The translations under genes and the position numbers were made by a program. A stretch of DNA of 21,325 nt from the NCBI GenBank assembly GCA_046541515.1, contig JBKHDD010000078.1, forward strand, positions 1 through 21,325, given 5' to 3'. Positions 1 to 7,348 of the stretch are shown in pieces. Position 1 is the first letter of the stretch; the number at the start of each line of letters is the position of its first letter. The DNA comes from CAYFVR01 sp046541515 (GTDB lineage Bacteria; Desulfobacterota; Desulfobacteria; Desulfobacterales; Desulfococcaceae). The notes under the pieces were generated by a model. It was not told the DNA's origin. It did no database searches and saw nothing but the letters and a program-made list of their open reading frames with translations.

Positions 1-306
1 GCTCACCCGCTCGACCTCGCGAAGCCCCGGATACAACTCGCGCAGACCCGTCGGCTCGCGGAGCGAACTGAACTCCTTCACATTGAACACCCGAAGCTCG
101 CCGTGACCCGTGAAATCCGAAACCGCGCGCTCTACAACCTCAACACGCTCGTCGTCCGCGTGCGTCTCGCGGAGGTAGCGTGCCACCTCCGGATTCGCCT
201 CTACCAGAATGATCCGCCGCGCCGCGGATGCCTCGTACTTCGCGAACTCGCTGCACCTCCCGGCGCCAAGGTGGAGGATGGTGTCCGGCTGCTTCCTTAG
301 CATCAT
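1..306 (-). CDS. FkbM-like SAM-dependent methyltransferase, C-terminus cut off by window edge
   Basis: My own translation of the minus strand gives 102 codons that stay open to base 1. Residues 10-15 read ILHLGAG, a Rossmann glycine motif I for S-adenosylmethionine. Residues 33-40 give IILVEANP, with the acidic residue that usually contacts the SAM ribose, and later comes VEVVERAVSDFTG, typical of FkbM-type O-methyltransferases. Such enzymes usually methylate sugars or small molecules in surface-polysaccharide or natural-product clusters. The ATG at 304-306 overlaps the stop of the upstream coiled-coil gene as ATGA, so the two are probably translationally coupled; a second ATG follows at 301-303. 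Alanine codons are mostly GCG and GCC is scarce, unlike the genes right of about 1,400. The family call rests on the N-terminal third only. Another class I methyltransferase remains possible. Confidence 0.7.
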   Translation of the reverse strand, partial: MMLRKQPDTILHLGAGRCSEFAKYEASAARRIILVEANPEVARYLRETHADDERVEVVERAVSDFTGHGELRVFNVKEFSSLREPTGLRELYPGLREVERVS

Positions 307-1337
307 CGCTTGGTCCTCTTGCCGTAGAAACCGCCAACCGGCTCATCGCCGAGCGCCGCCGGCCGGTTCGGCAGACGGTTGCGCGGCATTCGTTTCCCGC
401 GAAGGAGACTCTTCAGGAGCCGACTCACCTCGCGAACCGGAGCGAGCACCTTCCACGTGCGGCTGCGTAGCAGCTTCAGGTAGAGATGCTCGAGCATCAG
501 CGCGTAGCCGGTGAGCTCATCCTGGTCGCGAGCGGACGCCTGCCCCTGCCGCTCGCGCAGCTCCTTTGCCTCCAGATAGTAGCTCTCCAGCTCCTCCTGG
601 ACCTGGTGCAACTGGAGGAGCAGAAGCTCGTTCTCTTCCTCGAGCTCCTTGACGTGACCGTCGCGCTCTGCGCGGTCGTTCGCTGACTTCTGCGCAGCTT
701 CCAGTTCCGCACAGCGCTCCCTGACCTCATCAAGCGCCCGGTGCTTCTCTGTCTGAACCGCTTCGATCCGCTGCACCAACTCCTGCGTGCGCAGACGCAT
801 GAAGCTGAGTTCGGCGCATCCTTCCGCCCATGAGGCTTCGTAGCCCGGCGGCTCGTCCGTGAACGGTACCGCGCACGCCTCGAGCTCCCCGGCAAGGTCG
901 CGGAGCTCGGAAGAGGCGGCAACCGCCTGGGCGGCAATCACACGGGCAAGGGAGTCGGTACCGGAGACCGGCTCGCTTGCCCGCGGGGGCGAAGCAAGAG
1001 TCAGGCCAATCGCCTCACGTGCCCAGCCTGTGAACCTCTCCGGAAAGGCGATGAGCGTGGGACCATGGACAACCGTGACTCTCGAGCGGTTCCGGCGAAA
1101 CAGCTCCAGAATCATTCGTGCGTCGCGGGTCCAGGCCTCCGCGGCCTCCTCCACCGACCCGCCGTCCGCGACCGCCGCTTCCACCGCGTACTCCGGGCGA
1201 CTGTAGACAAGAAGCGTTGCCTCGGACAGAGCCGAACCATGGTCCACGAGAGCCGAAGCAACGAGCCCGGAGGCGGACAGACCCTCACTGACGCGCCCCC
1301 ACCAGCTGGCCGGGGTCGCACCGATAAGTATCTTCAT
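303..1337 (-). CDS. Coiled-coil protein of polysaccharide/glycosyltransferase clusters
   Basis: A 344-residue protein without a signal peptide or membrane segment. Residues about 1-160 form a globular part beginning MKILIGATPASWWGRVSEGL, which I cannot assign to a known enzyme. Residues about 180-270 are a charged coiled coil that contains LLLLQLHQVQEELESYYL (238-255). I associate this motif with glycosyltransferase and capsule-cluster proteins of many Gram-negative bacteria. The segment RSRTWKVLAPVREVSRLL (291-308) resembles the S-x-x-W-R-x-x-x-P-L-R segment seen in the same proteins. The start ATG at 1,335-1,337 overlaps the preceding stop as ATGA, with a GGGGGA ribosome-binding stretch just upstream, and its own stop overlaps the methyltransferase start. 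This tight coupling suggests one polysaccharide operon. A direct catalytic role is not shown. Codon use differs from the genes right of about 1,400. Confidence 0.75.
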   Translation of the reverse strand: MKILIGATPASWWGRVSEGLSASGLVASALVDHGSALSEATLLVYSRPEYAVEAAVADGGSVEEAAEAWTRDARMILELFRRNRSRVTVVHGPTLIAFPERFTGWAREAIGLTLASPPRASEPVSGTDSLARVIAAQAVAASSELRDLAGELEACAVPFTDEPPGYEASWAEGCAELSFMRLRTQELVQRIEAVQTEKHRALDEVRERCAELEAAQKSANDRAERDGHVKELEEENELLLLQLHQVQEELESYYLEAKELRERQGQASARDQDELTGYALMLEHLYLKLLRSRTWKVLAPVREVSRLLKSLLRGKRMPRNRLPNRPAALGDEPVGGFYGKRTKR

Positions 1338-2020
1338 GGATTCCCCCGTCTGCGCTCTTCCAACCGGTTCTGATAGCGCGCCACCGCCTCCGCCGGATCG
1401 TTGGTCAACCGAATCGTATCCGGCCGCGCCACAATGGCCGGCTTCAGGACATCTTCCCTCGGGGCAAAGCCGTCCGGGCAGGCCAGATTGAGCTTGAAGC
1501 CCAAAATGGACGCCGCGCCGATCCAGGAATTGGCCACGTTGTTGCCGTCCCCCACCCAGGCCACCGTGGCCTCCGCGTATCCGCCCACCACCTCCACCAC
1601 CGTCATCAGGTCGCTCAAGACCTGGCAGGGATGATACAGATCGGTCAGCGCGTTGATCACCGGAATCCCGGCATATTTGGCGAATTCGTCCACCCGCTCC
1701 TGGGCGTAGGTCCGGATCGCCAGGGCGTCCACGTACCGGCCCAACACCCGGGCCGTGTCCGCGACGGGCTCCTTCCGGGCCATCTGGGTGGTGTCCGCCT
1801 GGATGTAGAGCGGCGTTCCCCCAAGCTGTGCCATGGCGGTTTCGAAGGAAACGCGGGTCCGGGTGGACGCCTTGTCGAAGAGCAGCCCGAGGGTTTTCCC
1901 CGCCAGCGGCTGGTCCAGGATTCCCTGCCGCCGCCGCGCCTTGAGTTCGATGGCCCGATTCAGCAAATGATCGATTTGTTCCGCCGTCAGGTCCAAAAGG
2001 GAACGAATGCTCCGGGTCAT
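1334..2020 (-). CDS. argF: Ornithine carbamoyltransferase, truncated and fused to a foreign tail
   Basis: ArgF joins ornithine and carbamoyl phosphate to citrulline in arginine synthesis. The frame holds the carbamoyl-phosphate loop STRTR (52-56), the KEPVADTARVLGRY segment (83-96), RTY (103-105) and HPCQ (130-133), then the start of the ornithine domain with VAWVGDGNNVANSW (153-166). The family is normally just over 300 residues. This frame stops at 228 and lacks the DVWxSMG ornithine loop, the HCLP active-site motif and the C-terminal helix, so this product cannot be active. Residues 208-214 (DPAEAVA) still fit ArgF. The next 14 residues, RYQNRLEERRRGNP, do not, and resemble the end of a Wzt/TagH-type ABC ATPase. 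The ATG overlaps the argD stop as ATGA, so the 5' end is intact and belongs to the arg operon. Confidence 0.9.
   Translation of the reverse strand: MTRSIRSLLDLTAEQIDHLLNRAIELKARRRQGILDQPLAGKTLGLLFDKASTRTRVSFETAMAQLGGTPLYIQADTTQMARKEPVADTARVLGRYVDALAIRTYAQERVDEFAKYAGIPVINALTDLYHPCQVLSDLMTVVEVVGGYAEATVAWVGDGNNVANSWIGAASILGFKLNLACPDGFAPREDVLKPAIVARPDTIRLTNDPAEAVARYQNRLEERRRGNP
1379..1399 (-). other. Probable chimeric junction inside argF
   Basis: These 21 bases encode DPAEAVA. ArgF proteins commonly have such a segment before GADVVYTDVW, and polysaccharide ABC-transporter ATPases commonly have G-D-P-x-E-V/A-V-x-x-Y near their C-terminus. To the right the frame is ArgF with GCC-rich codons. To the left it is a non-ArgF tail coupled to a polysaccharide gene. 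A short word shared by two genomes, or by two loci, is a typical place for an assembly join or an illegitimate crossover. Confidence 0.55.
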
Positions 2021-3210
2021 GGCGCGGCCTCCTTTAAAATCTCGTCCAGGGTCTCCACCAGCCCGTCGATGGCGGGCCGATCAACGATCAGCGGCGGGGC
2101 GAAACGCAACACGGTCTCCTGGATGCAGTTGATCAGATATCCCCGTTCCATGGCCGCCTTCACCACCGGCCCGCCGGGAACCGTCAATTCCAGCGCGTTC
2201 AACAGCCCGACTCCCCGAACCGCCGCCGCCACGGAATGCTTTTCCTTCAATTCTCCCAGCCGTTCCCGGAAATACCGCCCGGTCCGGTCGCAACGATCGA
2301 TAATTCCTTCGGATTCCAGCGTCTTCAGCACGGCCAACGCGGCTGCGGTAATCACCGGCGTCCCGCCGAAGGTCGTGGCGTGGACGCCCGGTCCGAAGGC
2401 GGCGGCCACCTCCTCCCGGGCCAGCATGGCCCCGATGGGCAGCCCGTTCCCCAGCGCCTTGGCCAGGGACATAATGTCCGGCGCCACGCCGGAATGTTCG
2501 TGGGCGAACAGCCGCCCCGTTCGCCCCACGCCGGTCTGCACCTCGTCGTAGATCAGCAGGGCCCCGGCGGAATCGCAGATTTCCCGGACGTTTGCGAGAT
2601 AGTCCGGATCGGGGACGACCACGCCGCCCTCCCCCTGCACCGGCTCCAGCAGAACCGCGCAGGTTTCCGGACCCACCGCCTTCCGCAGCGCGTCCACGTC
2701 GTCGTAGGGCACAAAGTCGAAGCCTTCCACGATGGGCGCGAAACCGGTCTTGATCTTGTCCTGCCCCGTGGCGGAAAGGGCGCCCAGGGTCCGGCCGTGG
2801 AAGGATTTTTCCGCCGCGACGATCCGGTACCGGTCCGATTCGCCCCGGTCGTGAAAGTGGCGCCGGGCCAGCTTGATGGCCGCCTCGTTGGCCTCGGCCC
2901 CGCTGTTGCAGAAAAAGACCCGGTCGGCGAAGCAGCGGGCGGCGAGCCATTCGGCCAATTCGATCTGGGGAATCGTGTAGAACAGATTGGAGACGTGGCA
3001 GAGGCGGCGGGCCTGGTCGCAGATGGCCTCGGCGACGGCGGGATGGGCGTGGCCCAGGCAGCAGACCGCGATGCCCGCGATAAAATCGGTGTAGGCCCGG
3101 CCTTCCGTATCCCAGACCGTGCAGCCCTCGCCCCGTTCCAGAACAAGGGGATGCCGGGCATAGGTCGCGGCCATGGCGGCGTCCGCCCGTTCCATGAGTT
3201 GCTTCGTCAT
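2017..3210 (-). CDS. argD: Acetylornithine aminotransferase
   Basis: A PLP-dependent class III aminotransferase of 397 residues, a normal ArgD length. It interconverts N-acetylglutamate semialdehyde and N-acetylornithine, and may also act in lysine or succinyl-ornithine metabolism. Visible motifs are NSGAEANEAAIKLAR (102-116), FHGRTLGALSATGQ (137-150), EPVQGEGGV (189-197), the PLP-ring aspartate in YDEVQTGVGRTG (D222) and the Schiff-base lysine in SLAKALGNGLP (K251). I chose the ATG at 3,208-3,210 because it overlaps the argB stop as ATGA and the sequence MTKQLMERADAAM is typical of ArgD. An open extension upstream of it only reads the argB end in another frame. Its stop overlaps the argF start. 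The neighbours argB and argF support the arginine role. Whether the enzyme is narrow or also accepts GABA-type substrates cannot be read from sequence alone. Confidence 0.96.
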   Translation of the reverse strand: MTKQLMERADAAMAATYARHPLVLERGEGCTVWDTEGRAYTDFIAGIAVCCLGHAHPAVAEAICDQARRLCHVSNLFYTIPQIELAEWLAARCFADRVFFCNSGAEANEAAIKLARRHFHDRGESDRYRIVAAEKSFHGRTLGALSATGQDKIKTGFAPIVEGFDFVPYDDVDALRKAVGPETCAVLLEPVQGEGGVVVPDPDYLANVREICDSAGALLIYDEVQTGVGRTGRLFAHEHSGVAPDIMSLAKALGNGLPIGAMLAREEVAAAFGPGVHATTFGGTPVITAAALAVLKTLESEGIIDRCDRTGRYFRERLGELKEKHSVAAAVRGVGLLNALELTVPGGPVVKAAMERGYLINCIQETVLRFAPPLIVDRPAIDGLVETLDEILKEAAP

Positions 3211-4082
3211 GCCGTCACCTGCGTGCCGATGCCGCTGTCCGTAAACAATTCCAGGAGCAACGCATGGCGTTTTTTTCCGTTGATGATGTGGGCCTTGCCC
3301 ACCCCGTTGCCGATGGCGTCCAGGGCGCATTCCACCTTGGGAATCATTCCGCCGGAGATGCCGCCGCTCTGGATCATGCTCCCGGCCGTCTTCGCATCCA
3401 CCGTGGAAACCAGGGCGCCCTCGCCGTCCAACACGCCGTCCACGTCGGTCATCAGGATCAGGCGTCCCGCGCCCAGAGCCTGGCCCACCTTGCCGGCCAC
3501 CAGATCGGCGTTGATGTTCAGGCTCTCGCCGTCCTCGCCCACGCCCACCGGCGCGATGACGGGGATGAAGCCTCGCCCGGCCAGGGTGTCGACGAGGGTC
3601 GGGTCCACCCGGATCACTTCGCCCACCAGGCCCGGATCGATGATCTCCGGCGGCTTGGTTGCGTCTTCCTGGTGATAAATTTTGAGCCTCCGGGCCGCGA
3701 TCAGGCCGCCGTCCTTGCCGGTGAGCCCCACCGCCTTGCCGCCCTCGCGGTTGATGCGGGCCACGATGGATTTGTTCACCTTCCCGCCCAGCACCATCTC
3801 CACCACGTCCATGGTGGGCGCGTCGGTCAGCCGCATGCCGCGCACGAAGCGGGTCGCGATGCCCATCTGGTCCAGCACCTGGTTGATCTGCGGCCCCCCG
3901 CCGTGGACCACCACCGGGTTGAGCCCGATGAACTTGAGCAGGGTGACGTCGCTGGCGAAGTCGCGCTTGAGCTGGTCGTCCGCCATGGCGTGGCCGCCGT
4001 ATTTGATGACGATGGTCATGCCGTGGAAATGGCGGATGTAGGGCAGGGCCTCGGTGAGGATGTCGGCGACGTTGGCGTGCAT
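3207..4082 (-). CDS. argB: Acetylglutamate kinase
   Basis: Amino-acid kinase family, 291 residues. It phosphorylates N-acetylglutamate with ATP in the second step of arginine synthesis. Motifs are IKYGGHAM (26-33, phosphate-binding lysine), VVHGGGPQIN (58-67), GLTGKDGGL (119-127), NINADLVAGKVGQAL (189-203), MTDVDGVLD (211-219) and GGISGGMIPKVECALDAI (240-257). The helix before the first strand (1-20) and the ending LFTDSGIGTQV (279-289) are features of hexameric, arginine-inhibited kinases, so feedback inhibition by arginine is likely but inferred. The ATG at 4,080-4,082 is preceded by AAGGAAAG, a good ribosome-binding site. It lies 9 bases after the hslU stop and overlaps argD by four bases, so it reads as part of an hslV-hslU-argB-argD-argF operon. 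Confidence 0.96.
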   Translation of the reverse strand: MHANVADILTEALPYIRHFHGMTIVIKYGGHAMADDQLKRDFASDVTLLKFIGLNPVVVHGGGPQINQVLDQMGIATRFVRGMRLTDAPTMDVVEMVLGGKVNKSIVARINREGGKAVGLTGKDGGLIAARRLKIYHQEDATKPPEIIDPGLVGEVIRVDPTLVDTLAGRGFIPVIAPVGVGEDGESLNINADLVAGKVGQALGAGRLILMTDVDGVLDGEGALVSTVDAKTAGSMIQSGGISGGMIPKVECALDAIGNGVGKAHIINGKKRHALLLELFTDSGIGTQVTA

Positions 4083-4091
4083 GGCTTTCCT

Positions 4092-5492
4092 TTATAAAAT
4101 GTACCGGCTCAGGTCCTCGTCGGCGGAGATGTCGGCCAGCTTGGAACGGACGTATTCCCGATCCACCACCACCTTCGTATCCGCGAGGTCCGGCGCGTCG
4201 AACAGCGGGTCTTCCAGCAGCCGCTCCATCAGCGTGTGAAGCCGCCGGGCGCCGATGTTTTCGGTCATCTCGTTGACCTCCTGGGCGAACCGGGCCAGCT
4301 CTTCCACGCCGTCCTCGGTGAAGGACAACTCGACCCCCTCGGTTTGCAAAAGCGCCTCGTACTGAAGGGTCAGAGCGTTCCGGGGTTCGGTGAGAATGCG
4401 GACGAATTCGGCCCGGCCCAAATCATTCAGCTCCACACGGATGGGAAAGCGCCCCTGAAGTTCCGGAATCAGGTCCGACGGCTTGCTGGTGTGAAACGCG
4501 CCCGCGGCCATGAAGAGGATGTGGTCGGTTTTCACCGGGCCGTATTTGGTGGCGACGGTGGAACCCTCCACGATGGGCAGCAGGTCCCGCTGGACCCCCT
4601 CCCGGGAAACGTCCGGCCCCTGGCCGCCCTCCCGGCCGGTGATTTTGTCGATTTCGTCCAGAAAGATGATGCCCGACTGCTCCACCTTCTCCACCGCCTT
4701 GCGGACCACGGCGTCGTGGTCCACCAAGTTCTGGGCCTCCTCCTGGGTCAGCAAGTCCATGGCCTCGGAGACCTTCACCTTGCGGCGGCGGGTGTTTTTG
4801 GGCATCAGATTGCTGAACATGTCCTTAAAGTTGACGCCCAACTCCTCCATCCCGGCGTTGGAAAAAATCTCCACCATGGGCGTGGACCGGTCGCTCACGT
4901 CGATGTCCACGTACCGCTCGTCCAGCTTTCCCTTGCGAAGCATGGACCGAAGCTTCTCGCGGGTGGAGCTTCCGGACTCCCGCTCGGGCGTCACCAGCTC
5001 CATGGCCACCCCGCCGCTCTCCTCGTCCCGATGGCCCCGCTCGCTGGAGGTGGGCAACAGCATGTCCAGCAGCCGCTCCTCCGCCACCCGCCGGGCCTGG
5101 GCCTGAACAGCCTCCTGCTCCCGGGTCTTGAGGGCGCCTACGGTCACGTCCACCAGATCGCGAACCATGGACTCCACGTCCCGGCCCACGTAGCCCACCT
5201 CGGTGAACTTGGACGCCTCCACTTTGGTGAAGGGCGAATCGGTCAGCCGGGAGAGGCGGCGGGCGATCTCGGTTTTGCCCACGCCGGTGGGGCCGATGAG
5301 GATAATGTTCTTGGGCGCGATCTCGTCCTTCAGCTCGGGGCCCACCTGCTGGCGCCGCCAGCGGTTCCGCAGGGCCACGGCCACGGACCGTTTCGCCGCC
5401 TGCTGGCCAACGATGTACCGGTCCAGCTCCCGGACGATTTCCGACGGCTTGAGCTGGGACGGGCGAATCTCGGGGGGCGTCATGGACATCAT
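4092..5492 (-). CDS. hslU: HslU, AAA+ unfoldase subunit of the HslUV protease
   Basis: ATPase ring that unfolds proteins and feeds them into HslV in the cytoplasm. With the ATG at 5,490-5,492 it has 466 residues. Motifs are LDRYIVGQ (23-30), Walker A GPTGVGKT (67-74), the substrate-gripping pore loop GYVG (100-103), Walker B IIFLDEID (275-282), the VQRDLLPIVEG stretch (300-310), the GRFP arginine region (347-350) and the sensor 2 region GARRL (414-418). The protein ends LSRYIL, the HslU tail that inserts into HslV. The variable I-domain lies at about 120-255. The start overlaps the hslV stop as ATGA with GGGGAAG upstream; a second ATG follows directly and a third two codons on. A longer open frame upstream only reads the hslV end out of frame. 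Confidence 0.97.
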   Translation of the reverse strand: MMSMTPPEIRPSQLKPSEIVRELDRYIVGQQAAKRSVAVALRNRWRRQQVGPELKDEIAPKNIILIGPTGVGKTEIARRLSRLTDSPFTKVEASKFTEVGYVGRDVESMVRDLVDVTVGALKTREQEAVQAQARRVAEERLLDMLLPTSSERGHRDEESGGVAMELVTPERESGSSTREKLRSMLRKGKLDERYVDIDVSDRSTPMVEIFSNAGMEELGVNFKDMFSNLMPKNTRRRKVKVSEAMDLLTQEEAQNLVDHDAVVRKAVEKVEQSGIIFLDEIDKITGREGGQGPDVSREGVQRDLLPIVEGSTVATKYGPVKTDHILFMAAGAFHTSKPSDLIPELQGRFPIRVELNDLGRAEFVRILTEPRNALTLQYEALLQTEGVELSFTEDGVEELARFAQEVNEMTENIGARRLHTLMERLLEDPLFDAPDLADTKVVVDREYVRSKLADISADEDLSRYIL

Positions 5493-6037
5493 GGGTTCTT
5501 CCCCGCGATCTCCTCGATGGTGAGGGTCTGGTTGGTGTAAATGCACAGCCCCGCCGCGATGGCCATGGCCGCCTCGGCGACTTCGCGGGGGCTCATTTCG
5601 GTGTGTTCGAACAGGGCGGTCGCGGCGGCCTGGGCGGCCACCCCGCCGGAGCCGATGGCGACCACGCCGCCGTCGGGCTCAATCACGTCCCCGTTGCCGG
5701 AAAGCAGCAGGGAGCGCTCCCCGTCGGCGGCGATCATCATGGCTTCCAGCCGGCGAAGATACTTGTCCGTTCGCCAGTCCCGGGCCAACTCCACGGCGCT
5801 GCGAACCAGATTTCCGTTGTACCGCTCCAGCTTGTGTTCCAGCCGTTCGGAAAGGTGGAGGGCGTCGGCCGTGGCCCCGGCGAAGCCGACGATGATGCCG
5901 TCGTTGTAAATCCGCCGGACCTTGCGGGCCTGGTGCTTGACGACATGGTCGCCGAGGGTCACCTGGCCGTCGCCGGCCACCGCCGCCCGGTCGTCCCGGC
6001 GCACCGCCAGGATTGTCGTCCCGTGAAACGTGGTCAT
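5489..6037 (-). CDS. hslV: HslV, peptidase subunit of the HslUV protease
   Basis: Threonine protease of the proteasome beta-subunit fold, 182 residues, forming a double hexamer capped by HslU. The family core is plain: TTILAVRR, AVAGDGQVTLG, KVRRIYNDGIIVGFAGATADA, ELARDWRTDK, SGNGDVIEPDG, IGSGG and a C-terminal IYTNQTLTIEEI. The ATG at 6,035-6,037 follows AGGAAG, a good ribosome-binding site, whereas the upstream in-frame start has none. The protein starts MTTFHGTTILAVRR. In E. coli the threonine follows the initiator Met directly; here the core TTILAVRR begins at residue 7, so a six-residue propeptide (MTTFHG) probably has to be removed to expose the catalytic threonine. That inference fits HslV of related groups. 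The stop overlaps hslU. Regulation may include a heat-shock promoter in the spacer upstream. Confidence 0.97.
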   Translation of the reverse strand: MTTFHGTTILAVRRDDRAAVAGDGQVTLGDHVVKHQARKVRRIYNDGIIVGFAGATADALHLSERLEHKLERYNGNLVRSAVELARDWRTDKYLRRLEAMMIAADGERSLLLSGNGDVIEPDGGVVAIGSGGVAAQAAATALFEHTEMSPREVAEAAMAIAAGLCIYTNQTLTIEEIAGKNP

Positions 6038-6321
6038 GACTTCCTTTCGCCCTCCCCGAACCCGGAGTTGAAATGAATGGGGCGACAAGCCGCCCTTCCG
6101 GAAGCGCTACTTGGAGACGGCATAAATTGCGTTCTCGGAGAAAGGGAATCCGTGCGCAGGGACGGGCCCCCGTGCCTGCCCTTTCCGCCGGAGGGCGGGC
6201 AGGGGGGCCGCCCCCACATCGGAAAAACCTCATTTTGTGGCCACCGAAAGTATCTTTCGGGAAATCGGCCCGTCCGTTTTCAAGTGGAGCCTTTTCCGGA
6301 GCGGATCATTCCGAAAACAGG
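6038..6321. other. Non-coding spacer between xerC and hslV with hairpins
   Basis: No credible gene is seen here. It holds a perfect small hairpin, CCGAAAG-tat-CTTTCGG (6,244-6,260), and a GC-rich inverted repeat CCTGCCC/GGGCAGG (6,175-6,181 and 6,197-6,203) with nested complementarity, reminiscent of a REP-like element. Neither is followed by an immediate T-run, so a xerC terminator is possible but not shown. Confidence 0.5.
6074..6104 (-). promoter_or_regulatory. Candidate sigma32-type promoter for hslVU
   Basis: On the minus strand CCCCATTCA (6,082-6,074) matches the heat-shock -10 CCCCATnTA at all but one fixed base. The -35 CTTCCG (6,104-6,099), 16 bases upstream, matches CTTGAA only in its first half. 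The start point would fall about 30 bases before hslV. A second CTTGAA lies at 6,284-6,279, but the 17-base spacer leads only to CCCGAAAG. Confidence 0.3.
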
Positions 6322-7338
6322 CTATCGGCGCGGATGGGCCTTGTCGTACGTCTCCATCAGCCGGTCGATGCCGATGTGGGTGTATTTCTGGGTGGTGGCG
6401 AGATGCCGGTGGCCCAGCAACTCCTGCAGGGCCCGCAAATCGGCTCCTGCGTCCAACATGTGGCTGGCGAAACTGTGGCGCAAGCCGTGGGGAGAAATGG
6501 GCGTGGCCAATCCGCAGGCCACCGCCAGCTTTTCCAGAATTCGCCCCACCGAACGTGCCGTCAGTCGCCCGCCGTTTTTATTCAGGAACAAGGCGCCGTC
6601 CGGGTCCACCAGGAAACGGGCCTCCCGGTCCAGCCGCTCCCGGTAAAACGCGATGGCCTTCAGCGCCTTGTTCCCCACCGGAACGATCCGGTCCTTCCTT
6701 CCCTTTCCGGAGACCCGCAACAGCCCGGCGTCGGCGTCCACGTCCACGGTGTTCAGGTGAACCAGCTCCGACACCCGGATGCCGCTGGAATAAAGCGTCT
6801 CGAACATGGCGCGGTTCCGGGCGCCCAAAACCGTTTCGGAGGGGATCGCGTCCAGCAACTGAAAGGCCTCGTCCACGGTCAGATAGCCCGGAACGGGCTT
6901 GGCCTGCCGGGGCGGCTGCACCGTGGCGGCCGGGCTCTCGGGAAGAACCTCCCTCCGCGCCAGATGGCGGAAAAACGAACGGACCGCCGCCAGCTTCCGG
7001 GCCACGGTGGAGCGCTTGTTCCGGCCGTGAAGGCCGGCCACGAAGCCCCGGATGTCGGCGACGGTCACTTCATCGGGGAACACCGGCGCGGGGGCGGAAT
7101 CCGTATCCTCCGCTCCCGACTCGCGTTCCTCGGCCGAGGCCTCGGCGAATTCCCCGGGCCTTTTCCCGTCGGCGATTTTCCCGGACGGCGGAGATTCCGC
7201 TCGAACCGTCCCAAGGTATTCCGAAAACTCCCGCAAATCCCGCCGGTAGGCCCGGCAGGTGCTGGCCGAATAGCCTTTTTCGAAGGCGAGCGCCTCCAGA
7301 AACCGTTCGATATGAAACGCCAGCGGCTCCGGATTCAC
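6322..7338 (-). CDS. xerC: Tyrosine recombinase XerC
   Basis: Site-specific recombinase that, with XerD, resolves chromosome dimers at dif. It has 338 residues and a GTG start at 7,336-7,338, 10 bases after the upstream HAD gene stop. The catalytic set is complete: R188 (SSGIRVSEL), K212 (GKGRKDR), H284 and R287 (SPHGLRHSFASHML), H310 (LLGHRHL) and the nucleophile Y319 (QKYTHI). The N-terminal core-binding helices (1-43 and 92-130) are split by an unusual acidic and proline-rich insert of about 48 residues (44-91). Usual XerC/D length is about 300, so the insert explains the excess. Placement directly upstream of hslVU matches the known xerC/codV-hslVU order and supports XerC rather than an integrase. 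The ribosome-binding site is weak, which suggests coupling to the gene before it. Confidence 0.93.
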   Translation of the reverse strand: MNPEPLAFHIERFLEALAFEKGYSASTCRAYRRDLREFSEYLGTVRAESPPSGKIADGKRPGEFAEASAEERESGAEDTDSAPAPVFPDEVTVADIRGFVAGLHGRNKRSTVARKLAAVRSFFRHLARREVLPESPAATVQPPRQAKPVPGYLTVDEAFQLLDAIPSETVLGARNRAMFETLYSSGIRVSELVHLNTVDVDADAGLLRVSGKGRKDRIVPVGNKALKAIAFYRERLDREARFLVDPDGALFLNKNGGRLTARSVGRILEKLAVACGLATPISPHGLRHSFASHMLDAGADLRALQELLGHRHLATTQKYTHIGIDRLMETYDKAHPRR

Positions 7339-7348
7339 GGAAAATCGC

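Noticed and set aside
2017..3330. A longer argD start at 3,330
   Set aside because: The extra 40 residues read the argB end in another frame. The start at 3,210 overlaps the argB stop in the pattern used throughout the operon.
6322..7338. A phage integrase
   Set aside because: Its place upstream of hslVU and its Xer-type motifs fit XerC. No attachment site, tRNA or phage gene is nearby.
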